Below, piece by piece: positions 54,291-64,000 of a stretch of DNA of 64,000 nucleotides. A program made the position numbers and the translations under genes. The DNA is from Asterias amurensis (taxonomy: Eukaryota > Echinodermata > Asteroidea > Forcipulatida > Asteriidae): contig NC_092665.1 in NCBI RefSeq assembly GCF_032118995.1, positions 14,466,012 through 14,530,011 on the forward strand, in the 5' to 3' direction. The notes below the pieces were generated by a model. It worked only from the letters and a program-made list of their open reading frames with translations, was not told the DNA's origin and did no database searches. Position 1 is the first letter of the stretch, and each line of letters begins with the position of its first letter.

Positions 54291-56428
54291 TGGCTTTAGT
54301 TCTTAAATACAGTTTATGTAGAGGTGAAATGGATTTTCCGCAATCACACTGGCACTGACGATGTAGGATTCTTTTGTTGTGACGTGCGCACTGTGAGTGG
54401 ACAGCACAAAAGTTGGCAGAACCGAAATGACATCCCTCTTTTAGTCTTTTGTTACATCATGTGCGCATTACTGTGCATAAAGCAAGTGTCAATTTCTTCA
54501 CAGCGTTTGTTTCTTTTATAGGAATTTTGCTGTAAAAAATGAGAGCAAGAACTGGTTCTTCTTTTGTTTCTTCTGAGAATCGCCTCATTCCAAAGAGACA
54601 AAATGTCAGAAGAACAAAAAATTAAGCCATTAACTTGTATCTTTCCAGAAGTGTTTATATTTCCATTTCACCCTCTCTGGAGAAAGGAGAACAAAAGTTT
54701 TTTGTTTCTTATTTTGGAAAACATTTCCTCTTATGAGTGGGAAGATATCGCTCTTCCCTTGTGAGTATTTCACTGCTTCCAAAGGTTCCTCTTTAAGAAA
54801 TAGTCGGGGGCATTCAAGTTTGAATGTTTATTGAAGGATTAGCTTGGACACTGGAGGGAGGGCAGCCCGAGGCCAGTGATTTTAGTGTGGCGCCAATTAA
54901 ACTCTGGAATGGACAAGGCCAGTGTCCCGTGGAAATCTGTCCTCCCCGATCATCTGTCCCCCAGGGAAAATAACATCCGAAGGAGGAGGTTTTTTCCAAG
55001 AGGGCGCTATCAGAAGCAGTTTGTACACAGTTAGCCTGAACATCTTTCGTCACACTTCGAGGCTCGTGAATAACGTCAGAGGCCGGCATCAAAACCGGCG
55101 CAAACCGGTGTTTGTTTTGACCTTTGACCCCATTTATTTATCTGTCACTGTGCACATTTATACGATATCATTGTATCCAATGGAATCACTGGATCTGAGA
55201 AGCTGGGACCTGTCTTTAAGGATAAAGACAGGAGCCCAGTCTTAGCTCACAGATTGCAATCTGGGGGGAACAGAATATCCAGGGTGACACAATCTCCTGC
55301 CACACTGACTTGTCTTATAAATAAAATAGTTTACATTTGAAAGCAATGATAAGTGAATGCCACATTATAGGACCAATTATCTTTTATTTGTTTATTTTTT
55401 TTTCCAATAACATCCAAGTAAACAAACCATAGTCATTTTTTATTTTTGTTTAACTTATTTTTTTGATATATGATTTTTTATATTTACTACTTCATAAGAG
55501 GGCACAATCAGAAGAAGTGTTTACTACTTCATTTTTTTCTCTTTTTTCTTTTTCTTTTATATTTTTTGTTGTTGCATTTTGTAAATTTGTGTTGTTTAAT
55601 TGTTGTATAATATTTGTTGAATGTTAAGGCCAAGCAGTCTGGACCTCCAGACCCAAGTTTTAATTGTACAATTTATTGTTATGATCGAACAGAGCGTGGG
55701 TTCGGTCTTGACACATACTGTGCCCTTCAGCAAGACCACTTAACCATTGTTGCGTGGGATATTGTAAAAACCATTGATCCTTTTTTTTGCATTGTGTGAT
55801 CCACGTTTCAAACCGAATGCAGCGTAGCCACTTAAATGTATCTTTATTAAGAGAATAGGTTGGTCAAGGTGGCACTGTCTGGCTGCAGATAAAATGTTGC
55901 AGTGCTATGAAAAGGTCTGGTCTCATACAGCAAATAATACAAATCATACAATTAATCTCAAAGGTTAATTCATCGGGGGATGGGTGGCGGTATAGGGAGT
56001 ATACCTTTGGTAATTTGTTCTACTCAAATATATTAATGACCGTAAAAACTTTCTTGGTATTAAGATCACTGCAGAATTGTTGAATTAATTAACACTTTTA
56101 GAAACAGCCCCCTTTGAAATTTTTATAGAGAAGGGGGTAATTTTTCACCCCCCAAAATGTTGATCCCAAAATGCAACAATTCTAGATGCAACAGTTTTTG
56201 TTTTTCTTCTTTCAGTATATCATTGCAACTTCTTCGGCCAATTGAGCCCACATTTTCCTAGTGCATGTAGGCTCGTTATTTTATGTATACGTGTGTTGAA
56301 ATGAACTAAGTGAGGATACTTGTCCATGACAATTACTAAAAGTCATACTCTGCCTTTGAAGCAGACTTAACGCATTTATCCCAATATCACTGCAATTCAA
56401 CTTGTACTAACTGGCACTTATAGTCCGT

Positions 56429-56817
56429 TTAAAGGAACACGTTGCCTTGGATCGGTCGAGTTGGTCTTTGAAAAGCGTTTGTAACCGTTTGTTATAAAAT
56501 GCATGATTAGGAAGATATTTTAAAAGTAGAATACAATGATCCACACACATTTGCCTCGAAATTGCATGGTTTTCTTTTTACTTTGCGAACTAACGCGGTC
56601 GGCCATTTATGGGAGTCAACAATTTGACTCCCATTTAATGGCCGACCGTGTTTGTCGACGAAGTAAAACGTAAACCACGCAATTTCGAGTGATACTTGTG
56701 TGGATCATTATATTCTACTTTAAAAATATCTTTCTAATCATATGCATTTTTTAACAAATGGTTACAAACGCTTTTCAAAGACCAACTCGACCGATCCAAG
56801 GCAACGTGTTCCTTTAA
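56429..56817. repeat. TTAA family B element with two identical-type arms
   Basis: TTAA flanks, AGGAACACGTTGCCTTGGAT termini and a central gactcccat dyad. Unlike the other copies, both arms carry the ctttgaaaagcg version, so the palindrome is symmetrical. Some internal divergence. Confidence 0.85.
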
Positions 56818-57009
56818 GAACTGTACAACCTTAAAACATGTATTAAACTCTTGACTATAGTGCTCAAAGACCTGAGACCAATGGTTTTAAGTGTCGGGCC
56901 AAGAAAAAGAAACTTGTGACTAGTGACTGAAAAAGTTCAGTTGGGTTCAATGGAGAACAAAATCCATTTTGTGAATTGAATATATAGAAACAAAGTATAA
57001 CATTAACAT

Positions 57010-57399
57010 TTAAAGGAACACGTTGCCTTGGATCGGACGAGTTGGTCAAAACAAAAGCGTTTGTAACCGTTTTTTATAAAATGCATATGGTTGGAAAGAT
57101 GTTTTAAAAGTAGAATACAATGATCCACACAAGTTTGCCTCGAAATTGCGTGGTTTTCCTTCTACTGTGCGAACTAACATGGTCGGCCATTTATGGGAGT
57201 CAAAATTTTGATCCCCATAAATGGCCGACGTGTTAGTCGACGAGGTAAAAGGAAAACCACGCAATTTTGAGGCATGTTTGTGTGGATCATTGTATTCTAC
57301 TTTTACAACATCTTTCTACCCATGTGCATTTTATAACAAACGGTTACAAACGCTTTTCAAAGACCAACTCGACCGATCCAAGGCAACGTGTTCCTTTAA
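57010..57399. repeat. TTAA family B element, inverted orientation
   Basis: TTAA flanks, same termini. Here the left arm is the ttggtcaaaacaaaagcg version and the right arm the cttttcaaagaccaa version, the reverse of 25966-26355. Very similar otherwise, implying recent spread. Confidence 0.9.
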
Positions 57400-57599
57400 T
57401 TGTTGACTTTGAGTCTTATGCTAAATACACTTAAAATCAACAAAACAAAATGAGATAAAACGCTTTTTACATGTACATGCCTTTTAGTGCTTCTTCAAAC
57501 AAACCCCCTCCCCATTCAAAAACATGTTAAATGCAACTGTGCCAGTGAGTTTGATTTTGTTTCGGGTCTTGTAAGACAATTTCTTGTAGAGCAACACTT

Positions 57600-57976
57600 T
57601 TAAAGATGCTATGTCAGATTTTTGGCCGATTTGACCCAAAAATGGTGATTTATTATTCAATAGGTATTTTGATGGGGGTCGAGAAACTTACAAGCTTTCA
57701 TTTGAGCCATTGCTCGAAAAAGTCCGTCAATTATTAGTAGCAGTGAAATAAAGTGCTAAAAATTAGTTTTTGTCAGGATCCCGACAATCTATCACGTGAC
57801 CAATTCTTATGTGTGTTATAAGAATCGTTTTAATTTTTTGTCATGGTTCCTGACCATTAAAAGTAAAAGTTAAACTTGATTTCGTTAGAGTGGGTGATAC
57901 TCTTTGAAATACCATTCACTAAAAAAAACCCAATTTTTTAATGTTTGGGGCCAAAAATCTGACATAGCATCTTTAA
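57600..57976. repeat. TTAA family D inverted-repeat element
   Basis: TTAA at both ends. Terminal repeats AGATGCTATGTCAGATTTTT and aaaaatctgacatagcatct are exact complements and extend to ggcc. The interior is unrelated to families A-C (gggtcgagaaacttacaagc, gatcccgacaatctatcacg). Confidence 0.85.
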
Positions 57977-58116
57977 GCTGCAAGCCCCTGCAGTCTTGTG
58001 GGATTTAGACTGCATATAGCATGTGTTTTGTTTGTGCGCTTTAAAGTAGACTGTGCAGTGCAGTAGAAGTACTGTAAGATTGTACTGCATGCTTTTTGTA
58101 CATGTATGTTAAAATA

Positions 58117-59430
58117 CTAAGGTTCTCCAGGATTTTGTATTGGACCAATAACTGGTACTGAAGAACTCACTTGTACAGTGTGTTGCGTACTTCCTTCCTG
58201 TCTTGTTGATCCACTAGTCGTGTCCACACGGTTGACGTTGCGTTGACGTCCACCAAACACCATCTTCTTGGCTTGTTTCTGGAAGTGTTCGTAGGTGAAG
58301 CAGTAGATGAACGGATTGACGCACAGATTCACCACCACGACTGTGCTGAATATTGGAAGTGTGGCGTTGTACACTGATACTTCAATCGCTCCCAGATTCA
58401 GAAACATATAGTAGATTTCTGTTGGTGTCCAGCAGACGGCGAAGAAAATAGCCACGACGAGTAATGTCTTGATGACGTTCTTGTTCGCTCTGGATAACAT
58501 GTTTCTGGCGTCTTGATTATTGTCGTCGGCTCTGGCTCTTGAACGGCGGCGGAGTTCAAGGATTATCTTCGTGTAGGCGAACACCATGATGGTCATAGGA
58601 ATGACAAGGTCCCTCACAAACACCAGGCTACCTCCGACAGCCTGGAAGGAAGGGCTTGGCCAAGAAATGTCACACCTTCCGCTAATTTGGCGTGATATCG
58701 GGATAGTATGAGCAGTCGGTACAGAGCCACACAGCCAGATAATTAGAATGACCATCTTGAGCCGATTGCTGGAGAACATGCTACGATGCTTGACCGGTTG
58801 ACACGTTGCGTAGTACCGCTCAAGTGAAATAGCGACCAGGTTGTAACTGGATGTAATAAACACACTACAGAAGAGTTTGCGGTAACACCATGTAATAACA
58901 ATCTCTAAATGAGTTGGGGTGGTTCTGAAAAGAACCGTTGGGTTAACTCGACGTTTCGATCAGTATGCTCTGATCGTCTTGGAAGACGATCAGAGCGAAG
59001 ACGATCAGAGCATACTGATCGAAACGTCGAGTTAACCCAACGGTTCTTTTCAGAACCACCCCAACTCATTTAGAGATTGTTATTACATGGTGTTACCGCA
59101 AACTTCTATATCTTATCTCCACCATGCAAAGTTTCAAATCCTACTAATAAACACACTGTACTGTAAAAATGGTGACCACCAAAGCTTGCAGTAGACTGAG
59201 CCAGGGATGTTGTCCGGTACGATTGTTGGTGGCGAAATCACCAGAAGTTGGCGGAGAATAGACACAAAAGCGCCAAGAAAATCCACGATCGATTGATGGA
59301 TGATGAGCTTATTGGTTGTTGAGTTGAAGACGCTTCGATATCGTAGCATGACAAGACAGACGAACGCATTGCCGATCAGTCCTAGTAAGCCGACGAAAAT
59401 ACTCATGTAGAAAGCAGTCGACATCTCCAT
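58117..59430 (-). pseudogene. Class A GPCR paralogue split by an insertion
   Basis: The N-terminal part (59430 to about 59145) reads MEMSTAFYMSIFVGLLG.. through GSVYCKLWW and QYSVFI. The C-terminal part (58863-58117) resumes FITSSYNLVAISLERYY and carries CWTPTEIYY and NPFIYCFTY. The two parts together match the 51573-52640 receptor closely over their length, with no further stop. A 278 bp palindromic insertion flanked by a 13 bp duplication lies at the end of helix 3 (ECL1 to ERY region) and puts a stop a few codons after the break. The gene is therefore probably dead. Splicing out the insert is conceivable but no strong in-frame donor and acceptor pair is visible. Because the rest of the frame is open, the break is recent or polymorphic. 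Confidence 0.85.
58867..59144. mobile_element. Palindromic insertion in the second GPCR gene
   Basis: The duplication TAATAAACACACT (58854-58866 and 59145-59157) brackets 278 bp. The insert has arms of about 105 bp (gtttgcggtaacaccatgta, ggttctgaaaagaaccgttg, gacgtttcgatcagtatgct and complements) around a loop, plus a one-sided tail (cttatctccaccatgcaaag). Pieces of the same sequence occur near 23322-23415, 33350-33480 and 39985-40095. From memory this word set resembles Penelope-like element ends; that needs a search. Confidence 0.8.
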
Positions 59431-59649
59431 TTCATTAGTAGTAAATCTCAGGCAGTTAATACCTAGTATATCTCAGACAGTTTAGTTTCACAAGCTCTTA
59501 TTATAGCTTTTTAAGTGCTCTCTGTGGAAACTTTTCCTCTATACTTAAGAGTAAAGTCACGAACGTCCTCTTTTTTAACATATTTTTCCACAATTTCTAG
59601 ATTTTTTTCAACTGTCAAAATGGGCAGACAAGCACGAAAGCTTAAATAT

Positions 59650-59745
59650 CAAGGTCAATTACTCTGTTTCTTATCTGACTTATAAGGTTTTCATTGAGGT
59701 CAATTACTCTGTTTCTTATCTGACTTAAAAGGTTTTCATTGTAAG
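59650..59745. repeat. Two-unit tandem repeat, about 48 bp
   Basis: The unit aggtcaattactctgtttct and tatctgacttataaggtttt occurs twice in a row with one or two changes. Confidence 0.8.
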
Positions 59746-59785
59746 TGATCCGCTTCACTAGTAATAATGGTTTAAAGATTAATAC

Positions 59786-60949
59786 ACCGATCCAGTAGGC
59801 TCCGCCCACGACGCACGTGTGAGCAAGAACACGTGGGGCTCTCCAATGCCTTTCTGCACAACTCTGTCGCGCGCACCAAGATACGTGCACGCATGTCGGA
59901 CCTTTTGTCGGACCTTCGTTGCGTTGTGATTAGACCATGGGATGGGTATTGAAAAGGGGCCTATTTTGGGGGTTCCGTGGTCCCCATCTCCGGACCGCAT
60001 GAAATTTGACGCACAAGGGTTTTCAATGGTACTGAATCCGAATTTGGTTGTTGCTAAGCTCTAAAACTGCACAGTTCGTGAACAGACCAATTTTTGGGTC
60101 ATTTTAGGTCAAAAACGGTATTTTTGGACAACCTCTGTATACACTGGGACTATTGACCAATCGTTCACGGCAGTGAAAGAACCTTTTCCAAGTGTTTAAT
60201 GTGAACGAAGTAAATTTTCCCCTTTTCTGTCGGATTACATGCAAAGGCCCACAACAAAAACCCATGATTTTTATTCAAGTTGCCATTTATTTTTCATTGC
60301 TACGGTGTGCGTGTGTTAAATTTGTATTATCACACGCGCAGCCGAGTTATGGGACGCAGACGCACTATTTTGTTCGTGTTTCCACTCGCGCTTGTGTGAT
60401 AACTTATAATTTTGTCGAACGAGCCTGTAAATTGGCATCCTTTTATTCAGGGGTTTGAAGAATTACACTGTATGTTATAACGGTACAGTGTGGGAACGAA
60501 ACACGATAATGCTTCGAATGACGTCACCCAAATTGCAGGCTTCCGAGGATTTTTAGATCACTATTTGTCGCCGTAGTTTCTTTTCGAGATACGGTGCAGG
60601 ATTTTCGCCAAGCAACAGCAGGCCTGATACTTCACGGAGACAACGGAGGCGATTGCCTCCGTTGCCCCTTGCCATTGCCTCAGTGCCCTTGAAATGCTCC
60701 AGTAAAAATTTATAATTTCCTCATAAGGTGCCCTTTGCCAAAGAGAAAATGCCTTGGTGCCCTTGCCCTTTCAAAAACGAAGCATACAGCCCTGCAACAG
60801 CAAGTAATGGATTTTCTGTATTTTATTTCATACCTACGTACAAAAATCGCGTGGTTCAAAAGTGGGGACTACGGTTTTGAACAATTCTAGCGATCATCCC
60901 ATGGTCTAGATTGATCAAAACGCAATGGAGCGGAGCTTAGTGGATCGGT
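59786..60949. mobile_element. Non-autonomous DNA element, about 1.16 kb
   Basis: Termini accgatccagtaggctccgc and gcggagcttagtggatcggt are complementary with a few mismatches. Deeper parts of the arms also pair (gattagaccatgggatggg with cccatggtctagattgatc). The left arm carries extra sequence. Inside are a cgcacgtgtg-type region, a stretch with cgtgtgttaaatttgtatta and cttgtgtgataacttata, and the repeat at 60618-60792. No transposase frame. Confidence 0.65.
60618..60792. repeat. 'gcctgatacttcac' family repeat
   Basis: Reads caggcctgatacttcacgga, cctcagtgcccttgaaatgc, aggtgccctttgccaaagag and ttgccctttcaaaaacgaag, matching 22513-22690 closely. Nested in the 59786-60949 element. Confidence 0.7.
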
Positions 60950-62178
60950 CTATTGCTGGCATGGCTTGGAAAACAGAAAAAAAAAATACTGACAACTGAC
61001 AAGCGCTTCTGTTTTTCTCCATTTTCTTCATTTCACTGGTTCCAACAGATTTTAAAATGAAAGCAATTATGCCAGCTACGCCTTGTTCAAAACATTGTTT
61101 CCCGTCGGTCTTAACAGGTTTTCAGTGTAATTTTTTCATTATTAATATTTATTTGACCTCAAAAATTGATCCGTTTTGCTGGTAACAATGATTTGAAGAT
61201 GTATACTGATGGTAAAATAAAAAAAGGTGTCCAATGGCTTTAAAGAGTCAAATACTTCCGTGCGCTTTTAACAAACTTTGTTGACATGTGTTGGAAGTTT
61301 TATGACTGCCACATCGAAGGAAAGAAACAAATTCAATTCCTTTTATGGAATGAGTCGACACTTGAGAGTTTCCCATTCTTAATTTAGAGTGACAAGCGGC
61401 AGAATTCCTCAATTGTTGACTTTATTATATTACATTGACAGCTTAAAAACAAGACATTTCATGTTTTGCAATATTTTTAAAAGGTGCTCTTACGTCAACT
61501 TTTTTTGTCGGAACAAATGCCTCCGGGGCTGTGGCTGGAGGAAAAAATAATAAAAATTGGTGCGCCACATCTTTCTTGTTTGTCAGTAATGGTCTTATTA
61601 TAAGAAAAAATCCAATTAAAATAAAGCTAATTTTTACGCTCGTTGTGTACAAGTGCATGAAGGGGTGGCACACTAACGACTTGTTTAATCAAATTTATCA
61701 TCGGATTTGTGCGGCTTTTTTACCCAAATTGTGGAAGTTTGGCCATAAAGGAAGATAAAGTGCATACTTAACCAGGTGTATGGAACAAAGGAACCATGCA
61801 TGGATCCCTTACAGTTTGTTTACAAACAGTAACACAACAAGTACACAGTGCAGCGTGGCTTTTACAAAGCGATCCCTGAGTAGACAGGGTCACGGCATGC
61901 CGTGGCTAGTGTTCATTGGGTCTAACGGACCGCACCACTACGTCATCGCCTCTGATTGGAGGAAAGTTCCCTACATAGCAACATCATTGGCTGTGTGCAA
62001 AACTCTGCCTTTAGCTTTGCCATTACAACAAAAAACATGTTTCATTCATAGGGCCATGAAAGGCTGAACTAAAACGAAGTCATCGGAATATATTTTGAAT
62101 TTATTTTTAGGTTTTTATATCGAGTGAGGATTTTTGTGAATTTGATCTAAACTTTGTCACCACAACGACAGTTGGAGT

Positions 62179-62569
62179 TTAAAGGAACACGTTGCCTTGG
62201 ATCGGTCGAGTTGGTCTTTGAAAAGCGTTTGTAACCGTTTTTTGTAAAAAAAAAAAAGGGGGAGGAAAGATGTTGTAAAAGTAGAATACAATGATCCACA
62301 CAAACATGCCTCGAAATTGCGTGGTTTTCCTTTTACCTTGTCGACTAACACGTTGGCCATTTATGGGGGTCAAAATTTTGACTCCCATAAATGGCCGACC
62401 ATGTTAGTTCGCACAGTAGAAGGAAAACCAAGCAGTTTAGAGGCAAACTTGTGTGGATCATTGTATTCTATTTTTCAAACATCTTTCCAACCATGCATTT
62501 TATGAAAAACGGTTACAAACGCTTTTGTTTTGGCCAACTCGTCCGATCCAAGGCAACGTGTTCCTTTAA
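62179..62569. repeat. TTAA family B element, full copy
   Basis: TTAA flanks, AGGAACACGTTGCCTTGGAT termini and a gtcaaaattttgactcccat centre. Same orientation by arm type as 25966-26355. One arm has an A-run expansion (about 62247-62260). Confidence 0.88.
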
Positions 62570-62635
62570 CATTCACCTGTAAATGGTCAGTTTACACTTT
62601 CAATGCATTGCCAAGTATATTTAATACAGAACCGT

Positions 62636-63165
62636 CAACACTATTGGTAATTGACTAGTCTTCTCAGTTGGTGTATCTCAACATAATAATGCAACAGAAA
62701 AAAATAACAAACCTGTGAAAGTTTGAGCTCAACTGGTCATCGAAGTTGCGAAAGAAAAACACCCTTGCCGAACAGGCATGTGAGATTCCTCTTTTCAGCT
62801 GATTTCCTCTTTTTGAATTTTGAGGTTTCCTCTTTTTTTCTTCACTTTCTGTGTACAAAAGTTTAGGAATATAATATTTTCCTCTTTTTTTTCTTGCCTG
62901 GTTTTCTCTTTTCCTCTTTTTTTCATGGATAATTACTCACATGCCTGCACGAAGTTGTGTGCTTTCAGATGCTTGATTTCGAGACCTCAAAATCTCACTC
63001 TGAGGTCTTGAAATCAAATTTGTGGAAAAATACTTCTTTCTCGAAAACTACGTTAACTTCAGGGAGCCGTTTCTCACAATTTTTTTATACTATCAACAGC
63101 TCTCCATTACTTGTTACCAAGTAAGATTTTATGATAACAATTACTTTGAGTAATTACCAACATTG
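62636..63165. repeat. TTAA family A element, eroded and interrupted
   Basis: Recognisable pieces are caacactattggtaattgac, tgtatctcaacataataatg, catcgaagttgcgaaagaaa, then after an insertion cacgaagttgtgtgctttca, gatttcgagacctcaaaatc and aggtcttgaaatc. Both termini are worn. The interrupting sequence is at 62775-62950. Confidence 0.65.
62775..62950. repeat. Small inverted-repeat insertion within a family A copy
   Basis: Ends caggcatgtgag and ctcacatgcctg are exact complements. The interior is pyrimidine-rich (cctctttttttcttc). It lies where other copies read cacccttgtcacacgaagtt. Confidence 0.6.
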
Positions 63166-63349
63166 ACGTCAAATTCACCAAACTCTTCCTAACTCAGGAT
63201 CAATCAATAGGACTTAGAATGAGTCCAGTTCTGTATGCATTATAGCAATAAGACGCATTGAACCCATCCAAAGTTAAACGAGTCACTCGTTTCTAACTCG
63301 AGATAGCATTTCGTGAAGTTGGTTGCTGGTTGTGTCCTGGAAAATTTAC

Positions 63350-64000
63350 TTATACCGCAGCTGTCGCTGCAGTTGCTTCCTGCCGTGTTGATCCACTATT
63401 CGTGTCCACTGGGTAGACGTTGCGCTGACGTCTTCCAAACACCATCTTCTTGGCTTGTTTCTGAAAGCGTTCGTAGGTAAAGCAGTAGATGAACGGGTTG
63501 ATGCACAGATTCACCACCACGACAGCGCCAATCACTCCGTGCACAGCACTGCTGATGCTAAAACCTTCATGCAGGCCAAGGTTGTACAGCAAGTAGTTTA
63601 TCTCGGTCGGTGTCCAGCAGATGGCGAAAAAGACGGCCACCACAACTAAAGTCTTGGTGACGTTCTTATTGGCTCGGGATAACATGTTTTCAGCTACTCC
63701 GTTGTTGGCCGCAGCCCTGGCCTTAGAGCGCTGGCGGAGCTCCAGAACAATTTTTGCGTAAGCAAAAACCATGACGGTCAGGGGTATGATTAAGTCGATC
63801 AGTATGGACGCCAAACCCCATATTGCCTGGCCCGTAGGGTTAGGCCAAGTTAGATGACAATCTCCACCTTTTGGGTAAGATATCGGGAGGACGTGCATTT
63901 GAGGTAGCCACCCACACAACCAGGCAGCAGCTACAATCATCAGGAGCAAACGTCTTGAGACCTTGTTGCGATGTCTGACCGGTTGGCAGGTCGCAAAGTA
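63350..64000 (-). CDS. Class A GPCR paralogue, partial (5' end outside window)
   Basis: The frame is open from the right edge to the stop near 63350, giving about 216 residues from YFATCQPVRH just after helix 3. It carries LCGWLPQMH, a helix 5 region, CWTPTEINY in helix 6 and NPFIYCFTYERFQ in helix 7. It has the same NMLSRANKN and TRQEA tail motifs as the other two receptors, but is more diverged. No break is visible in the part seen. The start codon and helices 1-3 lie beyond 64000. Confidence 0.88.
   Translation of the reverse strand, partial: YFATCQPVRHRNKVSRRLLLMIVAAAWLCGWLPQMHVLPISYPKGGDCHLTWPNPTGQAIWGLASILIDLIIPLTVMVFAYAKIVLELRQRSKARAAANNGVAENMLSRANKNVTKTLVVVAVFFAICWTPTEINYLLYNLGLHEGFSISSAVHGVIGAVVVVNLCINPFIYCFTYERFQKQAKKMVFGRRQRNVYPVDTNSGSTRQEATAATAAV

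Larger units (their letters stand above)
52641..58116. other. Region between the first two GPCR genes
   Basis: Contains the upstream flank of the first GPCR gene, a diverged tandem duplication (53936-54290), a duplicated motif acgaccgagaaatctaat (53357 and 53567), a T-rich stretch (about 55380-55580), a decayed family A copy (about 56000-56362), and the elements at 56429-56817, 57010-57399 and 57600-57976. No exon was recognised. Confidence 0.55.
59431..63349. other. Region between the second and third GPCR genes
   Basis: Holds the upstream flank of the split GPCR, a local tandem repeat (59650-59745), a 1.16 kb inverted-repeat element (59786-60949) containing a second interspersed repeat, AT-rich unique sequence to about 62170, then a family B copy and an interrupted family A copy. 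No exon was recognised. Confidence 0.55.

Noticed and set aside
1-64000. Retroviral, LTR-type or Polinton-like elements
   Set aside because: No gag-, envelope-, integrase- or capsid-like frames and no paired long direct repeats were seen.

Overview
The window looks like nuclear DNA from a deuterostome invertebrate, most plausibly an echinoderm such as a sea star. That is inference: the genes are intron-rich with GT-AG splice sites, the proteins resemble both vertebrate and invertebrate families, and the intergenic DNA is packed with short inverted-repeat elements of the kind common in echinoderm genomes. There is no bacterial, organellar or CRISPR character, and I saw no retrovirus or LTR-type element.

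Layout. (1) 743-1203 (+): last two coding exons of a gene that starts left of the window, ending in a small Cys/His cluster. (2) 3088-6759 (-): a two-exon, 633-residue, Ser/Arg-rich, probably disordered protein ending in a prenylation-type CVIL box. (3) 10344-18231 (-): an 11-exon, 738-residue secreted animal haem peroxidase. (4) 22269-30372 (-): a 9-exon, 1327-residue homologue of the nuclear pore membrane protein POM121, with an N-terminal membrane segment and a C-terminal FG domain. (5) 33126-50770 (+): 24 coding exons (1184 residues) of condensin subunit NCAPD2, head-to-head with POM121; its last roughly 200-250 residues are not in the window. (6) 51573-64000 (-): three tandem, closely related class A GPCR genes. 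The first is intact, the second is split by an inverted-repeat insertion, and the third runs off the right edge.

The reading frames of the three long genes (peroxidase, POM121, NCAPD2) stay in phase across every proposed GT-AG junction, so those models are firm although no transcript was available.

Everything between and inside these genes is dominated by non-autonomous elements. At least five families are flanked by TTAA, with terminal repeats starting AG. One family carries GGCCC-type ends. There are also probable hAT-like and mariner-like miniatures, foldback hairpins, tRNA-derived SINEs, two LINE 3' fragments, and palindromes that may belong to Penelope-like elements. Several are nested in one another, which exposes target-site duplications and relative ages. 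Other unusual pieces are an array of nine GTGTACGTACAC-type palindromes in a peroxidase intron, a decaying tandem duplication of an NCAPD2 exon edge, and a peroxidase lacking one haem-linking aspartate.
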